Shown here: positions 8,751-18,383 of the stretch, one piece after another
Numbering within the stretch: position 1 is the first letter of the stretch
Layout: every line of letters starts with the position of its first letter
Assembly (NCBI RefSeq): GCF_001522585.2
Contig: NZ_CP013373.1
Location: forward strand, 3,100,001 to 3,164,000
Length of the DNA stretch: 64,000 nucleotides
Source: Burkholderia sp. NRF60-BP8
Lineage (GTDB): Bacteria; Pseudomonadota; Gammaproteobacteria; Burkholderiales; Burkholderiaceae
Direction: 5' to 3'
Notes under the pieces: generated by a model
What the model saw: only the letters and a program-made list of their open reading frames with translations
Database searches by the model: none
Told to the model about the DNA's origin: nothing
Position numbers and translations under genes: made by a program

Positions 8751-9713
8751 ATGGACCTGAACGCGCTGACGCTGCTCGTCGAGATCCTCGACGCCGGCAA
8801 TCTCAGCAAGGCCGCGCAGCGGCTCAAGATGAGCCGGGCGAACGTCAGCTACCGGCTGAACCAGCTCGAGCGCTCGATCGGCCAGCAGCTCGTGCGGCGC
8901 ACGACGCGGCGCATGGAGCCGACCGAGATCGGGTTGAAGCTGTACGAGCACGGCCGGCGCATCCGCAACGAACTGCTCGCCGCGCAGGAATCGGTGACCA
9001 CGCTCGGGCAGGACCTGCAGGGCCGCGTGCGGCTGTCGGTGCCGAGCGGCTACGGGCAGATGGTGATGTCCGACTGGCTGCTCGCGTTCAAGCGGCGGCA
9101 TCCGGGCATCGTGCTCGACGTGGTGTTCGAGAACCGCGTGGAAGACCTGATGCGCGACGAAGTCGACATCGCGATCCGCGTGATGTCCGAGCCGCCGCAG
9201 AACCTCGTCGCACGCGACATGGGCGCGGTGCGCTACGTCGCGTGCGCGTCGCCCGCGTTCGCGGCCGCGCACGGGATGCCGGCGAGCCTCGGCGCGCTGG
9301 CCGCCGCGCCGGTCGTCACCGCGACGGTGATGGGCCGGCAACTGCGGATCGCCGCGTATCTCGGCGACGAGCGTCACGAGGTGCTGCTCGAGCCGACGCT
9401 GATTTCGGAGAACTTCCTGTTCCTGCGCCAGGCGATCCTCGCGGGGATCGGCGTGGGCATCGTGCCCGACTACGTGATGCAGGACGATCTGCGCCGCGGC
9501 GCCGTCGTCACGTCGCTCGACGCATACCGGCTCAGCATCTTCGGCACGCACATGTACATGCTGTACATGCCGAACCGCCACCACACGCGCGCGACGTCGA
9601 CGTTCATAGAATTCATCCTCGAACAGGCCGGAAAGACCGGCCGGGGCGGGCCCGGCGGGATGCGTCAGGGTTTCCTGTCGGATGACAAGCCGCCGGGCAC
9701 GCGGCGACAATAG
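8751..9713 (+). CDS. LysR-family transcriptional regulator of the divergent acyl-CoA operon
   Basis: DNA-binding regulator of 320 residues. The N-terminal winged helix-turn-helix runs over about residues 1-60 (NALTLLVEILDAGNLSKAAQ, then LKMSRANVSYRLNQLE), followed by a two-lobed effector-binding domain typical of periplasmic-binding-protein folds. The ATG at 8751 has AGGAGACA upstream at good spacing. Divergence from the acyl-CoA catabolic operon, with palindromes in between, suggests it controls that operon and itself, with a CoA ester or free acid as effector; this is inferred from arrangement only. The C-terminal 20 or so residues are low-complexity and basic. Confidence 0.88.
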   Translation: MDLNALTLLVEILDAGNLSKAAQRLKMSRANVSYRLNQLERSIGQQLVRRTTRRMEPTEIGLKLYEHGRRIRNELLAAQESVTTLGQDLQGRVRLSVPSGYGQMVMSDWLLAFKRRHPGIVLDVVFENRVEDLMRDEVDIAIRVMSEPPQNLVARDMGAVRYVACASPAFAAAHGMPASLGALAAAPVVTATVMGRQLRIAAYLGDERHEVLLEPTLISENFLFLRQAILAGIGVGIVPDYVMQDDLRRGAVVTSLDAYRLSIFGTHMYMLYMPNRHHTRATSTFIEFILEQAGKTGRGGPGGMRQGFLSDDKPPGTRRQ

Positions 9714-9802
9714 CGCGCCGGGACGGGCGGCGCCGTTGCGCCAGCGCCAGCGCCAACGTCAACGCCGCCGTCTCCTTCGAATTCACTGCTGCCGAGGGTT
9801 CA

Positions 9803-11677
9803 ATGTTCGACCGGATTCGTCCGCATTCGCGTCCCTGGACGCTGCTCGCCGCCGTCGCGCTCGTCGCGTTCAACGCCGGCTGCACGTCCCCGTCCGCGCC
9901 ATCGGGCGCCGTCGTCCCGGTCGCCGCCGCATCGGGCGCGGCCGTCCCGCTGCCCGGCGTTCACGCGCCCGAACCGTCGTCCGGCTGGACCGACAAGTCG
10001 GGCTGGACCTCGCAGCACTTCATGATCGCGGCCGCGAACCCGCTCGCCACGCAGGCCGGCTACGACATGCTGAAGGCCGGCGGCACCGCGATCGACGCGG
10101 CCATCGCGACGCAGATGGTGCTCGCGCTGGTCGAACCGCAATCGTCGGGCATCGGCGGCGGCGCGTTCATGCTGTACTTCGACGGCAAGACGACGCAGGC
10201 GTACGACGGCCGCGAGACCGCGCCGGCCGCCGCGACCGAGCGCCTCTTCTACGGGCCGACCGGCCAGCCGATGGGCTTCTACGAAGGCGTCGTCGGCGGG
10301 CGTTCGGTCGGCACGCCGGGCGTGCTGCGGATGCTCGACGCCGCGCACCGCGCGCACGGCAAGCTGCCGTGGCGCCGGCTGTTCCAGCCGGCCATCCGGC
10401 TCGCCGAGCGCGGCTTCACGATCAGCCCGCGGCTCGCGATGCTGATCGCGAACGACAAGTACCTGCACGACGACCCGGCCGCCCGCGCGTATTTCTACAA
10501 TGCGGACGGCACACCGAAGGCTGCCGGCACGGTGCTGAAGAATCCCGCGCTCGCGACCGTGCTGCGCCAGGTCGCCGACCGCGGCGCGAACGCGTTCTAC
10601 AGCGGCGCGATCGCGCGCGACATCGTCACGAAGGTGCGCAAGCACCCGACCAACCCGGGGCTGCTGTCGCTGCAGGATCTCGCGCGCTACAAGGCGAAGG
10701 TGCGTGCGCCGCTGTGCGCCGACTATCGGCGCTCGGTGGTCTGCGGGATGCCGCCGCCATCGTCGGGCGGCCTCGCGATCGCGCAGATGCTCGGCATTCT
10801 CGAGGCGATGCCCGACTGGCAGCAGATCGGCGCGCAGAAGCCGGTGCGCAACGAGCTCGGCTACGAGCCGACGCCGTTCGCCGCCCATCTGTTCAGCGAA
10901 GCCGGGCGTCTCGCGTACGCGGACCGTGCGCGCTACGTGGCCGATCCCGATTTCGTGCCGCTGCCGGGCGGCAACTGGGCGAGCCTCACCGACAAGTCCT
11001 ATCTCGCGCAGCGCGCGCGGCTGATCGGCGACACGAGCATGGGCGTCGCGCAGGCCGGCACGCCGCAGGGCGCGACGCTGGCGATGGCCGACGACCGCAG
11101 CGCCGAATTGCCGTCGACGTCCGACATCGCGATCGTCGACCGCTACGGTCAGGCGCTGTCGATGACGACCAGCATCGAGGACGCGTTCGGCTCGCGGCTG
11201 ATGGTGCGCGGCTTCCTGCTGAACAACCAGCTCACCGACTTCTCGTTCGCGTCGACCGACAACGGCCGACCGATCGCGAACCGCGTGCAGCCAGGCAAGC
11301 GGCCGCGCTCGGCGATGTCGCCCGAACTCGTGTTCGACAAGAAGACGAAGCAGGTGACGATGATCGTCGGCTCGGCCGGCGGCCCCGCGATCATCAATCA
11401 TGTCGCGAAGACGCTGGTCGGCGTGCTCGACTGGGGGATGACGATGCAGCAGGCGATCGCGCTGCCGAACTTCGGGTCGATGAACGGGCCGACGCAACTC
11501 GAGCGCGGGCGCGTGTCGGACGCGCTCGTCGACGGGCTGAAGGGCCGCGGGCACGACGTACAGGTCGTCGAGATGAACTCGGGGCTGCAGGGGATCCAGC
11601 GGCTGAACGTGCAGGGGCAGACGGTGTGGTTCGGTGGCGCGGATCCGCGGCGGGAAGGGGTGGCGATGGGGGAATGA
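9803..11677 (+). CDS. ggt: Gamma-glutamyltransferase
   Basis: Hydrolyses or transfers the gamma-glutamyl group of glutathione and related peptides in the periplasm. The 624-residue precursor starts with a hydrophobic signal ending AFNAGC, a near-lipobox, so it may be a lipoprotein. Family motifs include PQSSGIGGGAFMLYFDG early, PPPSSGG in the middle, and the autoprocessing/nucleophile threonine in LPSTSDIAIVD (about residue 439), followed by GFLLNNQLTDFS and GSAGGPAI. The family is normally 550-600 residues, so this is full length. The ATG follows GAGGG. It converges on the tau operon, ending 48 bases before tauC. Confidence 0.92.
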   Translation: MFDRIRPHSRPWTLLAAVALVAFNAGCTSPSAPSGAVVPVAAASGAAVPLPGVHAPEPSSGWTDKSGWTSQHFMIAAANPLATQAGYDMLKAGGTAIDAAIATQMVLALVEPQSSGIGGGAFMLYFDGKTTQAYDGRETAPAAATERLFYGPTGQPMGFYEGVVGGRSVGTPGVLRMLDAAHRAHGKLPWRRLFQPAIRLAERGFTISPRLAMLIANDKYLHDDPAARAYFYNADGTPKAAGTVLKNPALATVLRQVADRGANAFYSGAIARDIVTKVRKHPTNPGLLSLQDLARYKAKVRAPLCADYRRSVVCGMPPPSSGGLAIAQMLGILEAMPDWQQIGAQKPVRNELGYEPTPFAAHLFSEAGRLAYADRARYVADPDFVPLPGGNWASLTDKSYLAQRARLIGDTSMGVAQAGTPQGATLAMADDRSAELPSTSDIAIVDRYGQALSMTTSIEDAFGSRLMVRGFLLNNQLTDFSFASTDNGRPIANRVQPGKRPRSAMSPELVFDKKTKQVTMIVGSAGGPAIINHVAKTLVGVLDWGMTMQQAIALPNFGSMNGPTQLERGRVSDALVDGLKGRGHDVQVVEMNSGLQGIQRLNVQGQTVWFGGADPRREGVAMGE

Positions 11678-11725
11678 TCGACGCTTGTCGGCAGCGGACG
11701 GCGCGCATGCGCCGCCTGCTTCGAG

Positions 11726-12631
11726 TCACCCTCTCCCCTTCCACGGCACCACCCGCCGCTCGACCCAGCGCATCGCGAGATCGAACAGCCACGCGATCGC
11801 GCCGATGATCAGAATCCCCATCACGACGATGTCGGTGCGCAGAAAGCTCGATGCGTTGAGCACCATCTGCCCGAGCCCGGCCGTCGCGGCAACCATCTCG
11901 GCGGCGACGAGCGTCGTCCAGCCGAACCCGATCGCGATCCGCAGCCCGGTGAGGATTTCCGGCAGCGCGGCCGGCAGCACAACGTGCCGCACGATCTGCG
12001 CGAAGCTGCCGCCGAGCGAATACGCGGCGTTGATCTGCTCGACCGTCGCCGCACGCACGCCGGCGCGTGCGGCCATCGCGATCGGTGCGAAGCAGGCGAG
12101 GAAAATCACGACGAGCTTCGCCGTTTCGTCGATGCCGAACCAGATCACGACGAGCGGAAGATACGCAAGCGGCGGCAGCGGCCGGTAGAACTCCAGCAAC
12201 GGATCCAGCACGCCGCGTGCGATTCGGCTCACGCCCATCAGGATGCCGGCCGGCACGCCGATCGCGGCGGCGAGCGCGAACGCGCCGAACACGCGGGCAG
12301 CGCTCCACAACAGATGCTCGGACAACGGCAGGCCGCCCTGGATGCGGCCGTGCCACGCGTCGACGAAGGCCGTCCATACGGCTTCCGGCGTGGGCAGGAA
12401 CAGCGGCGGCAACCATTGCCGATGCGTCGCAACCCACCACAGCACGGCCAGCGCAGCGACCGTCGCCGCGCTGAGCGCGGCCGTTTTCCCCTGCCCCGGC
12501 AAGCGATAACGGCCCGACGAACGACGCGCACGCACGGCGCGCGCCGCAGCCTCGGCCCGCGTCGTGCGACCGTCGTCCGGCTCGACACCCGCGGCCGTGC
12601 GATCGGCCGCCCAAGAATCCTGCGTGCTCAT
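11726..12631 (-). CDS. tauC: Taurine/aliphatic sulfonate ABC transporter permease TauC
   Basis: Inner-membrane permease of a sulfonate importer. The 301-residue product has six hydrophobic segments and the permease signatures YRPLPPLAYLPLVVIWFGI and LPEILTGLRIAIGFGWTTLVAAE, both close to E. coli TauC (275 residues). The ATG at 12631 has AGGACA before it. An upstream ATG at 12703 overlaps the tauB stop as ATGA and has its own GGAGG, which would add 24 residues; that extension looks non-conserved, so the shorter form is preferred. Last gene of tauABC. Confidence 0.88.
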   Translation of the reverse strand: MSTQDSWAADRTAAGVEPDDGRTTRAEAAARAVRARRSSGRYRLPGQGKTAALSAATVAALAVLWWVATHRQWLPPLFLPTPEAVWTAFVDAWHGRIQGGLPLSEHLLWSAARVFGAFALAAAIGVPAGILMGVSRIARGVLDPLLEFYRPLPPLAYLPLVVIWFGIDETAKLVVIFLACFAPIAMAARAGVRAATVEQINAAYSLGGSFAQIVRHVVLPAALPEILTGLRIAIGFGWTTLVAAEMVAATAGLGQMVLNASSFLRTDIVVMGILIIGAIAWLFDLAMRWVERRVVPWKGRG

Positions 12632-12699
12632 GCTGTCCTGCCTGTGCAATGTACTGATCCGGCCGCGTCCGACCGCCACGCCGTGCCGCGCGAATTCGC

Positions 12700-13539
<840 letters not shown>

Positions 13540-14556
13540 TCAACGCGCGGCCTTCTGCACGAACTGCGGATCGACGCCGACCGAATAATCCGCGAGCACC
13601 GTCTGAATCGTGCCTTGCGATTTGAGGAACGCAGCGGTGGCCGCGAGCGACTTCGCGGCGCCCGACTGCGCGCCGCCGCCGAGCCACGTCGGCGATGCCT
13701 GCTCAGCGGGCGTCGGGAACGCATAGAGCGCGAGGCTCGCGGGCACATCGGCCGCGTTCGCGCCCGATACCTTCGCGACCGCCGCGACCTGCGGCGAACC
13801 GACCCGCCATGCGGCGGTGTGTGCGCGATAGTCGGCATCGGCGGACGCGAGCACCTTCACGAAGCGCGCGACGAACTCGGGGTTCTCGCGCGCGAACTTG
13901 CGGCTCACGACGAAGCCGTCGAACGTCGCCTTGCCGCTTTCCTTCGCAACCTGGCCCGACGTCGTGAGCACGGTGCCCGACTGCTTGACCTTCGCGAGCA
14001 CCGGGTCCCAGATATAGGTCGCGTCGATGTCGCCGCGCGTCCACGCGGCCGCGACTTCGGGCGGACGCAGGTTGACGATCTTCACGTCGTTCGGATTCAC
14101 GCCCGCGGCCTGCAGCGCGACGAGCGTATGGAAGTGCGACGTCGACACGAACGGCACGCCGATCTTCTTGCCCTTGAGCGCGGCGACGCTGGTCACGCCC
14201 GAGCCGTTGCGCGCGACGAGCGCCTCGGCGTCGTTGATGTTGTCGAGCACCCAGAACAGCGAGATGTCGAGCCCCTGCGACAGGCCGGCCGCGATCGGGC
14301 TCGAACCGGCTTCGCCGAGCTGCACGGAGCCCGACGCGAGCGCGCGGATCACGTCGGCGCCGCTGTCGAGCTTGCGAAACGTGACCTTGTAGCCGGTCGC
14401 CTTTTCGACTTCACCGCTCGCCTGCGCGTAGCGCCACGGCACGACCATGTCCTGATACGCGATCACAACTTCGCGCGATTCGGCGTGCGCCGCGCCGAGC
14501 GCGGCAAAGGCGGTCAGCGCGACGAGCGCGCGGCGGATGAAGCTGAAACGGGACAT
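13540..14556 (-). CDS. tauA: Taurine-binding periplasmic protein TauA
   Basis: Periplasmic solute-binding component of the sulfonate importer. The 338-residue precursor has a Sec signal peptide ending near GAAHA, then VVIAYQDMVVPWRYAQ. Segments such as DSGADVIRALASGSVQLGE, KKIGVPFVSTSHFHTLVALQ and RGDIDATYIWDP match E. coli TauA closely. It is the first gene of the minus-strand tauABC operon. No taurine dioxygenase (tauD) follows, so the imported sulfonate must be broken down by an enzyme encoded elsewhere, or the specificity differs. A downstream hairpin is not evident. Confidence 0.88.
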   Translation of the reverse strand: MSRFSFIRRALVALTAFAALGAAHAESREVVIAYQDMVVPWRYAQASGEVEKATGYKVTFRKLDSGADVIRALASGSVQLGEAGSSPIAAGLSQGLDISLFWVLDNINDAEALVARNGSGVTSVAALKGKKIGVPFVSTSHFHTLVALQAAGVNPNDVKIVNLRPPEVAAAWTRGDIDATYIWDPVLAKVKQSGTVLTTSGQVAKESGKATFDGFVVSRKFARENPEFVARFVKVLASADADYRAHTAAWRVGSPQVAAVAKVSGANAADVPASLALYAFPTPAEQASPTWLGGGAQSGAAKSLAATAAFLKSQGTIQTVLADYSVGVDPQFVQKAAR

Positions 14557-14745
14557 GCGGCTCTCCTTCGGAATGCGGGTGTTGCAAGCGGAGAGCCGAC
14601 TTTACGAGCTTTGCGCGCAGCGGGAGCGAACTTATCGTGCGAAGCTATCGATGTCGTTTCGGCTTTGCTTTTCGTGTCGGATTGGATCGCGCGTCCGATC
14701 GGGTGACGATTGCCGCGCGCATGCGCGGATCACCGCCGCGCCAAC

Positions 14746-14773
14746 GAAAAAGCCCGCATCGCTGCGGGCTTTC
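14746..14773 (-). terminator. Rho-independent terminator of lipA
   Basis: Perfect 8-bp stem AGCCCGCA/TGCGGGCT (14751-14758 with 14763-14770), loop TCGC. Preceded on the plus strand by five A, i.e. a T tract for minus-strand transcription leaving lipA. Confidence 0.85.
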
Positions 14774-14813
14774 GGGACTGCGGGTCTTGCGCGGATGGAG
14801 GCAAACGCGGTGC

Positions 14814-15806
14814 TCAGACCACCCCCGCCCCATGCGCCTGCAGATCGGCGTGATAGCTCGAACGCACCATCGCGCCGACGGCCGCGTGCGTGAAGCCCAT
14901 CTTGTACGCCTCTTCCTCGTACATCTTGAACGTGTCCGGATGCACGTACGCGCGCACCGGCAGGTGGTGCTCGGACGGCTGCAGGTACTGGCCGATCGTC
15001 AGCATGTCGACGTCGTGCGCGCGCAGGTCGCGCATCACCTGCAGGATTTCCTCTTCCGTCTCGCCGAGGCCGACCATCAGCCCCGACTTCGTCGCGACGT
15101 CCGGATGCAGCGCCTTGAAGTCCTTCAAGAGCTTCAGCGAATGCGCGTAGTCTGAACCCGGGCGCGCTTCCTTGTACAGGCGCGGCACCGTTTCGAGGTT
15201 GTGGTTCATCACGTCGGGCGGCGCCGCGTTCAGGATCGAAATCGCACGGTCGAGACGGCCGCGGAAGTCCGGCGTCAGGATCTCGATGCGCGTGTCGGGC
15301 GACTGCTCGCGCACTTCGCGGATGCACTCGACGAAGTGGGCGGCGCCGCCGTCGCGCAGGTCGTCGCGGTCGACGCTCGTGATCACCACGTACTTGAGCT
15401 TCAGTGCGGCGATCGTGCGTGCGAGGTTCTTCGGCTCATCCGCGTCGAGCGGATCGGGCCGGCCGTGGCCGACGTCGCAGAACGGGCAGCGGCGCGTGCA
15501 CTTGTCGCCCATGATCATGAACGTCGCGGTGCCCTTGCCGAAGCACTCGCCGATGTTCGGGCAGCTCGCTTCCTCGCACACGGTGTGCAGGTTGTGCTCG
15601 CGCAGGATCGTCTTGATCTCGTTGAAACGCGAACTGCCGGTAGCCGCCTTCACGCGGATCCACTCCGGCTTCTTCAGTTTTTCGATCGGAATGACCTTGA
15701 TCGGGATGCGCGCCGTCTTCGCCTGCGCCTTCTGCTTGGCGGTCGGATCGTAGGCCGGGGTCGCGGCCGTATCGGCCGGTGCGGGAGAAGCGGTAACGTC
15801 AGTCAT
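14814..15806 (-). CDS. lipA: Lipoyl synthase LipA
   Basis: Radical-SAM enzyme that inserts two sulfurs into octanoyl-protein to give lipoylated 2-oxoacid dehydrogenases and GcvH. The 330-residue protein has both iron-sulfur motifs: the auxiliary cluster cysteines C77, C82, C88 ([12 protein letters not shown]) and the radical-SAM cysteines C103, C107, C110 (CTRRCPFC). The N-terminal 35 residues form an Ala/Lys-rich extension. Its start overlaps the end of lipB by 8 bases, showing translational coupling, and a strong terminator follows the stop. Confidence 0.97.
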   Translation of the reverse strand: MTDVTASPAPADTAATPAYDPTAKQKAQAKTARIPIKVIPIEKLKKPEWIRVKAATGSSRFNEIKTILREHNLHTVCEEASCPNIGECFGKGTATFMIMGDKCTRRCPFCDVGHGRPDPLDADEPKNLARTIAALKLKYVVITSVDRDDLRDGGAAHFVECIREVREQSPDTRIEILTPDFRGRLDRAISILNAAPPDVMNHNLETVPRLYKEARPGSDYAHSLKLLKDFKALHPDVATKSGLMVGLGETEEEILQVMRDLRAHDVDMLTIGQYLQPSEHHLPVRAYVHPDTFKMYEEEAYKMGFTHAAVGAMVRSSYHADLQAHGAGVV

Positions 15807-16554
15807 TCGATTGTTCCAGTGCGTGCGGCTTGTCGGCGGCCGCGGATGCGCCGTCGAGGTTGGCGATCAGACGGCCCACCAGCGTGTGGGCGACGTCGTT
15901 CCAGTCGGCGGCAACCTCGAGGCTCGCCATGTCGACGGTTTCCAGTCCGGCATAGCCGCACGGATTGATCGCGAGAAACGGGCGCAGATCCATCTTCACG
16001 TTCAGGCTCAGCCCGTGATAGCTGCAGCCGTTGCGGATCTTCAGGCCAAGGGCCGCGATCTTCGCGCCCTCGTGCACGCCGGATGCCACATAGATCCCGG
16101 GCGCGCCCGCCTTGCGGACCGAAGCGAGATTATACGCCGCGAGGGTGTCGATCACGGCCTGCTCGATCTTCGTCACGAGCGTGCGCACCATCAGCTTGCG
16201 CCGGCGCAAGTCCAGCAGCAGGTAGACGACGATCTGGCCGGGGCCGTGGTAGGTGATTTGTCCGCCGCGGTCGACCTTCACGAGCGGCACGCCGCTGTCG
16301 GCCACCAGCAGGTGCGCCGGGTCGCCGGCCTGGCCGAGCGTGTAGACGGGCGGATGCTCGACCACCCAGATCTCGTCGCCGGTGTCGGCGGTGCGCGTGT
16401 CGGTGAACGCGCGCATCGCGTCGAAGCTCGTCTCGTAGGCCTCGCGGCCCCGCCACCGCACGGTGACCGGCTGAGCCGGCTGATCCAAGGCTCCGGCGGG
16501 CGATGCGGAAACGGCGACAGGCGTGGACACGATGGAAACCGGCGAAACGGACAT
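15799..16554 (-). CDS. lipB: Octanoyltransferase LipB
   Basis: Transfers octanoate from acyl-ACP to the lipoyl domains, supplying the substrate for LipA. The 251-residue protein shows [54 protein letters not shown] and [12 protein letters not shown], the last with the active-site cysteine. The first 30 residues are a low-complexity Ser/Val/Pro extension not normal for the family, so a later start is conceivable. It overlaps lipA by 8 bases. The leader contains a possible promoter just upstream of the ATG. Confidence 0.95.
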   Translation of the reverse strand: MSVSPVSIVSTPVAVSASPAGALDQPAQPVTVRWRGREAYETSFDAMRAFTDTRTADTGDEIWVVEHPPVYTLGQAGDPAHLLVADSGVPLVKVDRGGQITYHGPGQIVVYLLLDLRRRKLMVRTLVTKIEQAVIDTLAAYNLASVRKAGAPGIYVASGVHEGAKIAALGLKIRNGCSYHGLSLNVKMDLRPFLAINPCGYAGLETVDMASLEVAADWNDVAHTLVGRLIANLDGASAAADKPHALEQSND

Positions 16555-16638
16555 GGGCGGTAGTTTACCGAAAACCCGTGGGTCTCGCCGGCCTTGGGTG
16601 GGGGACGGATCGCCGGTATCCGTCGGACGAAACGACGG

Positions 16639-16965
16639 TCAGACGGTGCGCCAGCCGCCGTGGACCAACGCAGCGACGCGTTCGCGCAGCCGGCTCAGCC
16701 CGCCGAGCGCGACTTCCCGCGGCGGCCGCGACACCGAGAACGCGACGCGCGCGCCCTCCCGGCTTTCCGCGCTGAGCCACAGCCGCTCGCCGCGGCGCAG
16801 CTTGAGCGTCTCGCCGTCGACCAGGAAGTAATCGTCGACGTCGTTGCTGCGCGTCGCCCAGACCGGCCCGCACTGGACGATCAGCCGCGTGCTGCGTTGC
16901 ACCTTCATCGGCACGGTCTCGCCCGCGGGAATTTCGAAGGTGATGCTTGAAGAGATTTCTTGCAT
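16639..16965 (-). CDS. DUF2917 protein
   Basis: Small cytoplasmic protein of 108 residues, MQEISSSITFEIPAGETVPM onward, with the DUF2917 pattern of a short beta-rich domain (LIVQCGPVWATRSNDVDDYFL, then GERLWLSAE). Function unknown. The ATG at 16965 is chosen because GGAG lies six bases before it; an in-frame TTG at 16980 would include that ribosome site in the coding region. It is divergent from the LysR gene at 17068, an arrangement suggesting LysR control. A small hairpin (16605-16610 with 16618-16623) follows the stop. Confidence 0.75.
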   Translation of the reverse strand: MQEISSSITFEIPAGETVPMKVQRSTRLIVQCGPVWATRSNDVDDYFLVDGETLKLRRGERLWLSAESREGARVAFSVSRPPREVALGGLSRLRERVAALVHGGWRTV

Positions 16966-17035
16966 GATCGACTCCGCCAATAAGTGCTTCGATGGCTACA
17001 ATCGTAGTCACTCGAAGGCGCCCGACCAAACGACC

Positions 17036-17062
17036 AATTTTCACGTCGATGTGAGGAAAATT
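17036..17062. promoter_or_regulatory. LysR-type operator-like inverted repeat
   Basis: AATTTTC (17036-17042) and GAAAATT (17056-17062) are 7-base perfect arms separated by 13 bases, matching the T-N11-A style of LysR sites. The right arm overlaps the AGGA ribosome site of the LysR gene, so autorepression at the transcript or DNA level is plausible. Confidence 0.5.
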
Positions 17063-17067
17063 AGCAA

Positions 17068-18057
17068 ATGGACCTCCGCCAGCTCCCGGCGCTGAACGCG
17101 ATTCGCGCGTTCGAAGCCGCCGCCCGCCACGAGAACTTCTCGCGCGCCGCCGACGAGCTGTTCGTCACGCACGGCGCGGTCAGCCATCAGGTGCGCGCGC
17201 TCGAGGAAGAGCTCGGCGTGCAGCTGTTCACGCGCAACGGCAAGCGGCTGTGCCTGACCGACGCCGGCATGCGCTACGCGCAGCAGATCCGCACCGCGCT
17301 GATGGTGATCGCCGACGCGACGCGCGACGTGCGCGCGAGCGACCGCGACCGGCGGCTGGTGGTGTCGATGCTGTCGTCGTTCGCCGCGCGCTTCATCACG
17401 CCGCGCATCGGCACGTTCATCGAGCGGCATCCGGAAATCGACGTCGAGCTGCAATCGACCAACTCGCTCACCGATTTCGCGCGCGACGACGTCGATCTCG
17501 CGATCCGCTTCGGCTTCGGCAGCTATCCGGGGCTGCACGTGGAGCCGCTGTTCGAGGAGGTGTTCTTTCCCGCGTGCGCGCCGACACTGAACGGCGGCAA
17601 GCTGCCGCAGACGCCCGCCGATCTCGTGCACTACCCGCTGCTGCGCTCGGACGACGAGCTGTGGCGACCATGGTTCGACGCGGCCGGGCTCGACACGCTG
17701 ACCGAGCCGAAACGGGGCATTCTGTACCAGGATTCGTCGAACCTGCTGCTCGCCGCGATCGAGGGCCAGGGGATCGCGCTGGTACGCCGCTCGCTCGCGG
17801 TGCACGACCTGCTCGACGGGCGCATCGTGCGCCTGTTCGACATCGACGGGCCGAGCCCGTGGCACTATTTTTTCGTGTGTCCGCCGCCGCTCTTGAACAC
17901 GCCGCGCGTGCAGGCGTTCCGGACCTGGCTGTTCGAGGAAGTCGCCGAATACAAGCGTCTGTGCGACGAGCTGGACGCGCGGCGCGCGGCGGGGAAATGC
18001 CCCGCCGAGTGCGCGCTGGAGGGCGGATGGAAAGGGATCAGCGGCCGTTTGCGCTGA
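17068..18057 (+). CDS. LysR-family regulator, GcvA-like
   Basis: Regulator of 329 residues. The N-terminal helix-turn-helix (about residues 6-65) reads LNAIRAFEAAARHENFSRAA, then HGAVSHQVRALEEELGVQLF, characteristic of the GcvA branch. The effector domain has the GcvA-like DFARDDVDLAIRFGFG and a C-terminal extension rich in charged residues. It splits the normal ybeD-lipB neighbourhood and is divergent from the DUF2917 gene, its most likely target; whether it also responds to glycine or affects lipoate genes is not shown. It converges on the DUF493 gene, 17 bases apart. Confidence 0.87.
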   Translation: MDLRQLPALNAIRAFEAAARHENFSRAADELFVTHGAVSHQVRALEEELGVQLFTRNGKRLCLTDAGMRYAQQIRTALMVIADATRDVRASDRDRRLVVSMLSSFAARFITPRIGTFIERHPEIDVELQSTNSLTDFARDDVDLAIRFGFGSYPGLHVEPLFEEVFFPACAPTLNGGKLPQTPADLVHYPLLRSDDELWRPWFDAAGLDTLTEPKRGILYQDSSNLLLAAIEGQGIALVRRSLAVHDLLDGRIVRLFDIDGPSPWHYFFVCPPPLLNTPRVQAFRTWLFEEVAEYKRLCDELDARRAAGKCPAECALEGGWKGISGRLR

Positions 18058-18074
18058 TCCCGGACTGCCTGGCG

Positions 18075-18383
18075 TTAGAGCACGACCTTGACCATCGGAT
18101 GGCCGGTCAGCGCGCGGTAGATGTTGTCGAGCTGCTCCTGGCTCGTCGCGCGCACGGTGATCGTGAGGCCCGTGTAATTGCCGCCGCTCGACGCGCGCTC
18201 CTCGATCTTCTCGACGTCGATCTCGTTGTCGTGAACGGCCACGACCTTGAAGATCGTGTCCTTGAATTCGGGGTGCGCCTTGCCCATGATCTTGATCGGG
18301 AAATCGCACGGAAACTCCAGCAGCGACTCCTTCCGGGTTTCGATCGCGCCGGTGACCTCGACGGTTTTGGTCGGTTCGCTCAT
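18075..18383 (-). CDS. DUF493 protein (YbeD-like)
   Basis: Cytoplasmic protein of 102 residues with an ACT-like alpha/beta fold in known homologues. Segments LEFPCDFPIKIMGKAHPEF, SSGGNYTGLTITVRA and LDNIYRALTGHPMVKVVL are diagnostic. Function unknown, but the family is commonly encoded with lipB. Of two adjacent ATG codons, 18383 has the better distance from GGAG. The stop of the transaminase overlaps this start, so the two are translationally coupled. Confidence 0.87.
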   Translation of the reverse strand: MSEPTKTVEVTGAIETRKESLLEFPCDFPIKIMGKAHPEFKDTIFKVVAVHDNEIDVEKIEERASSGGNYTGLTITVRATSQEQLDNIYRALTGHPMVKVVL

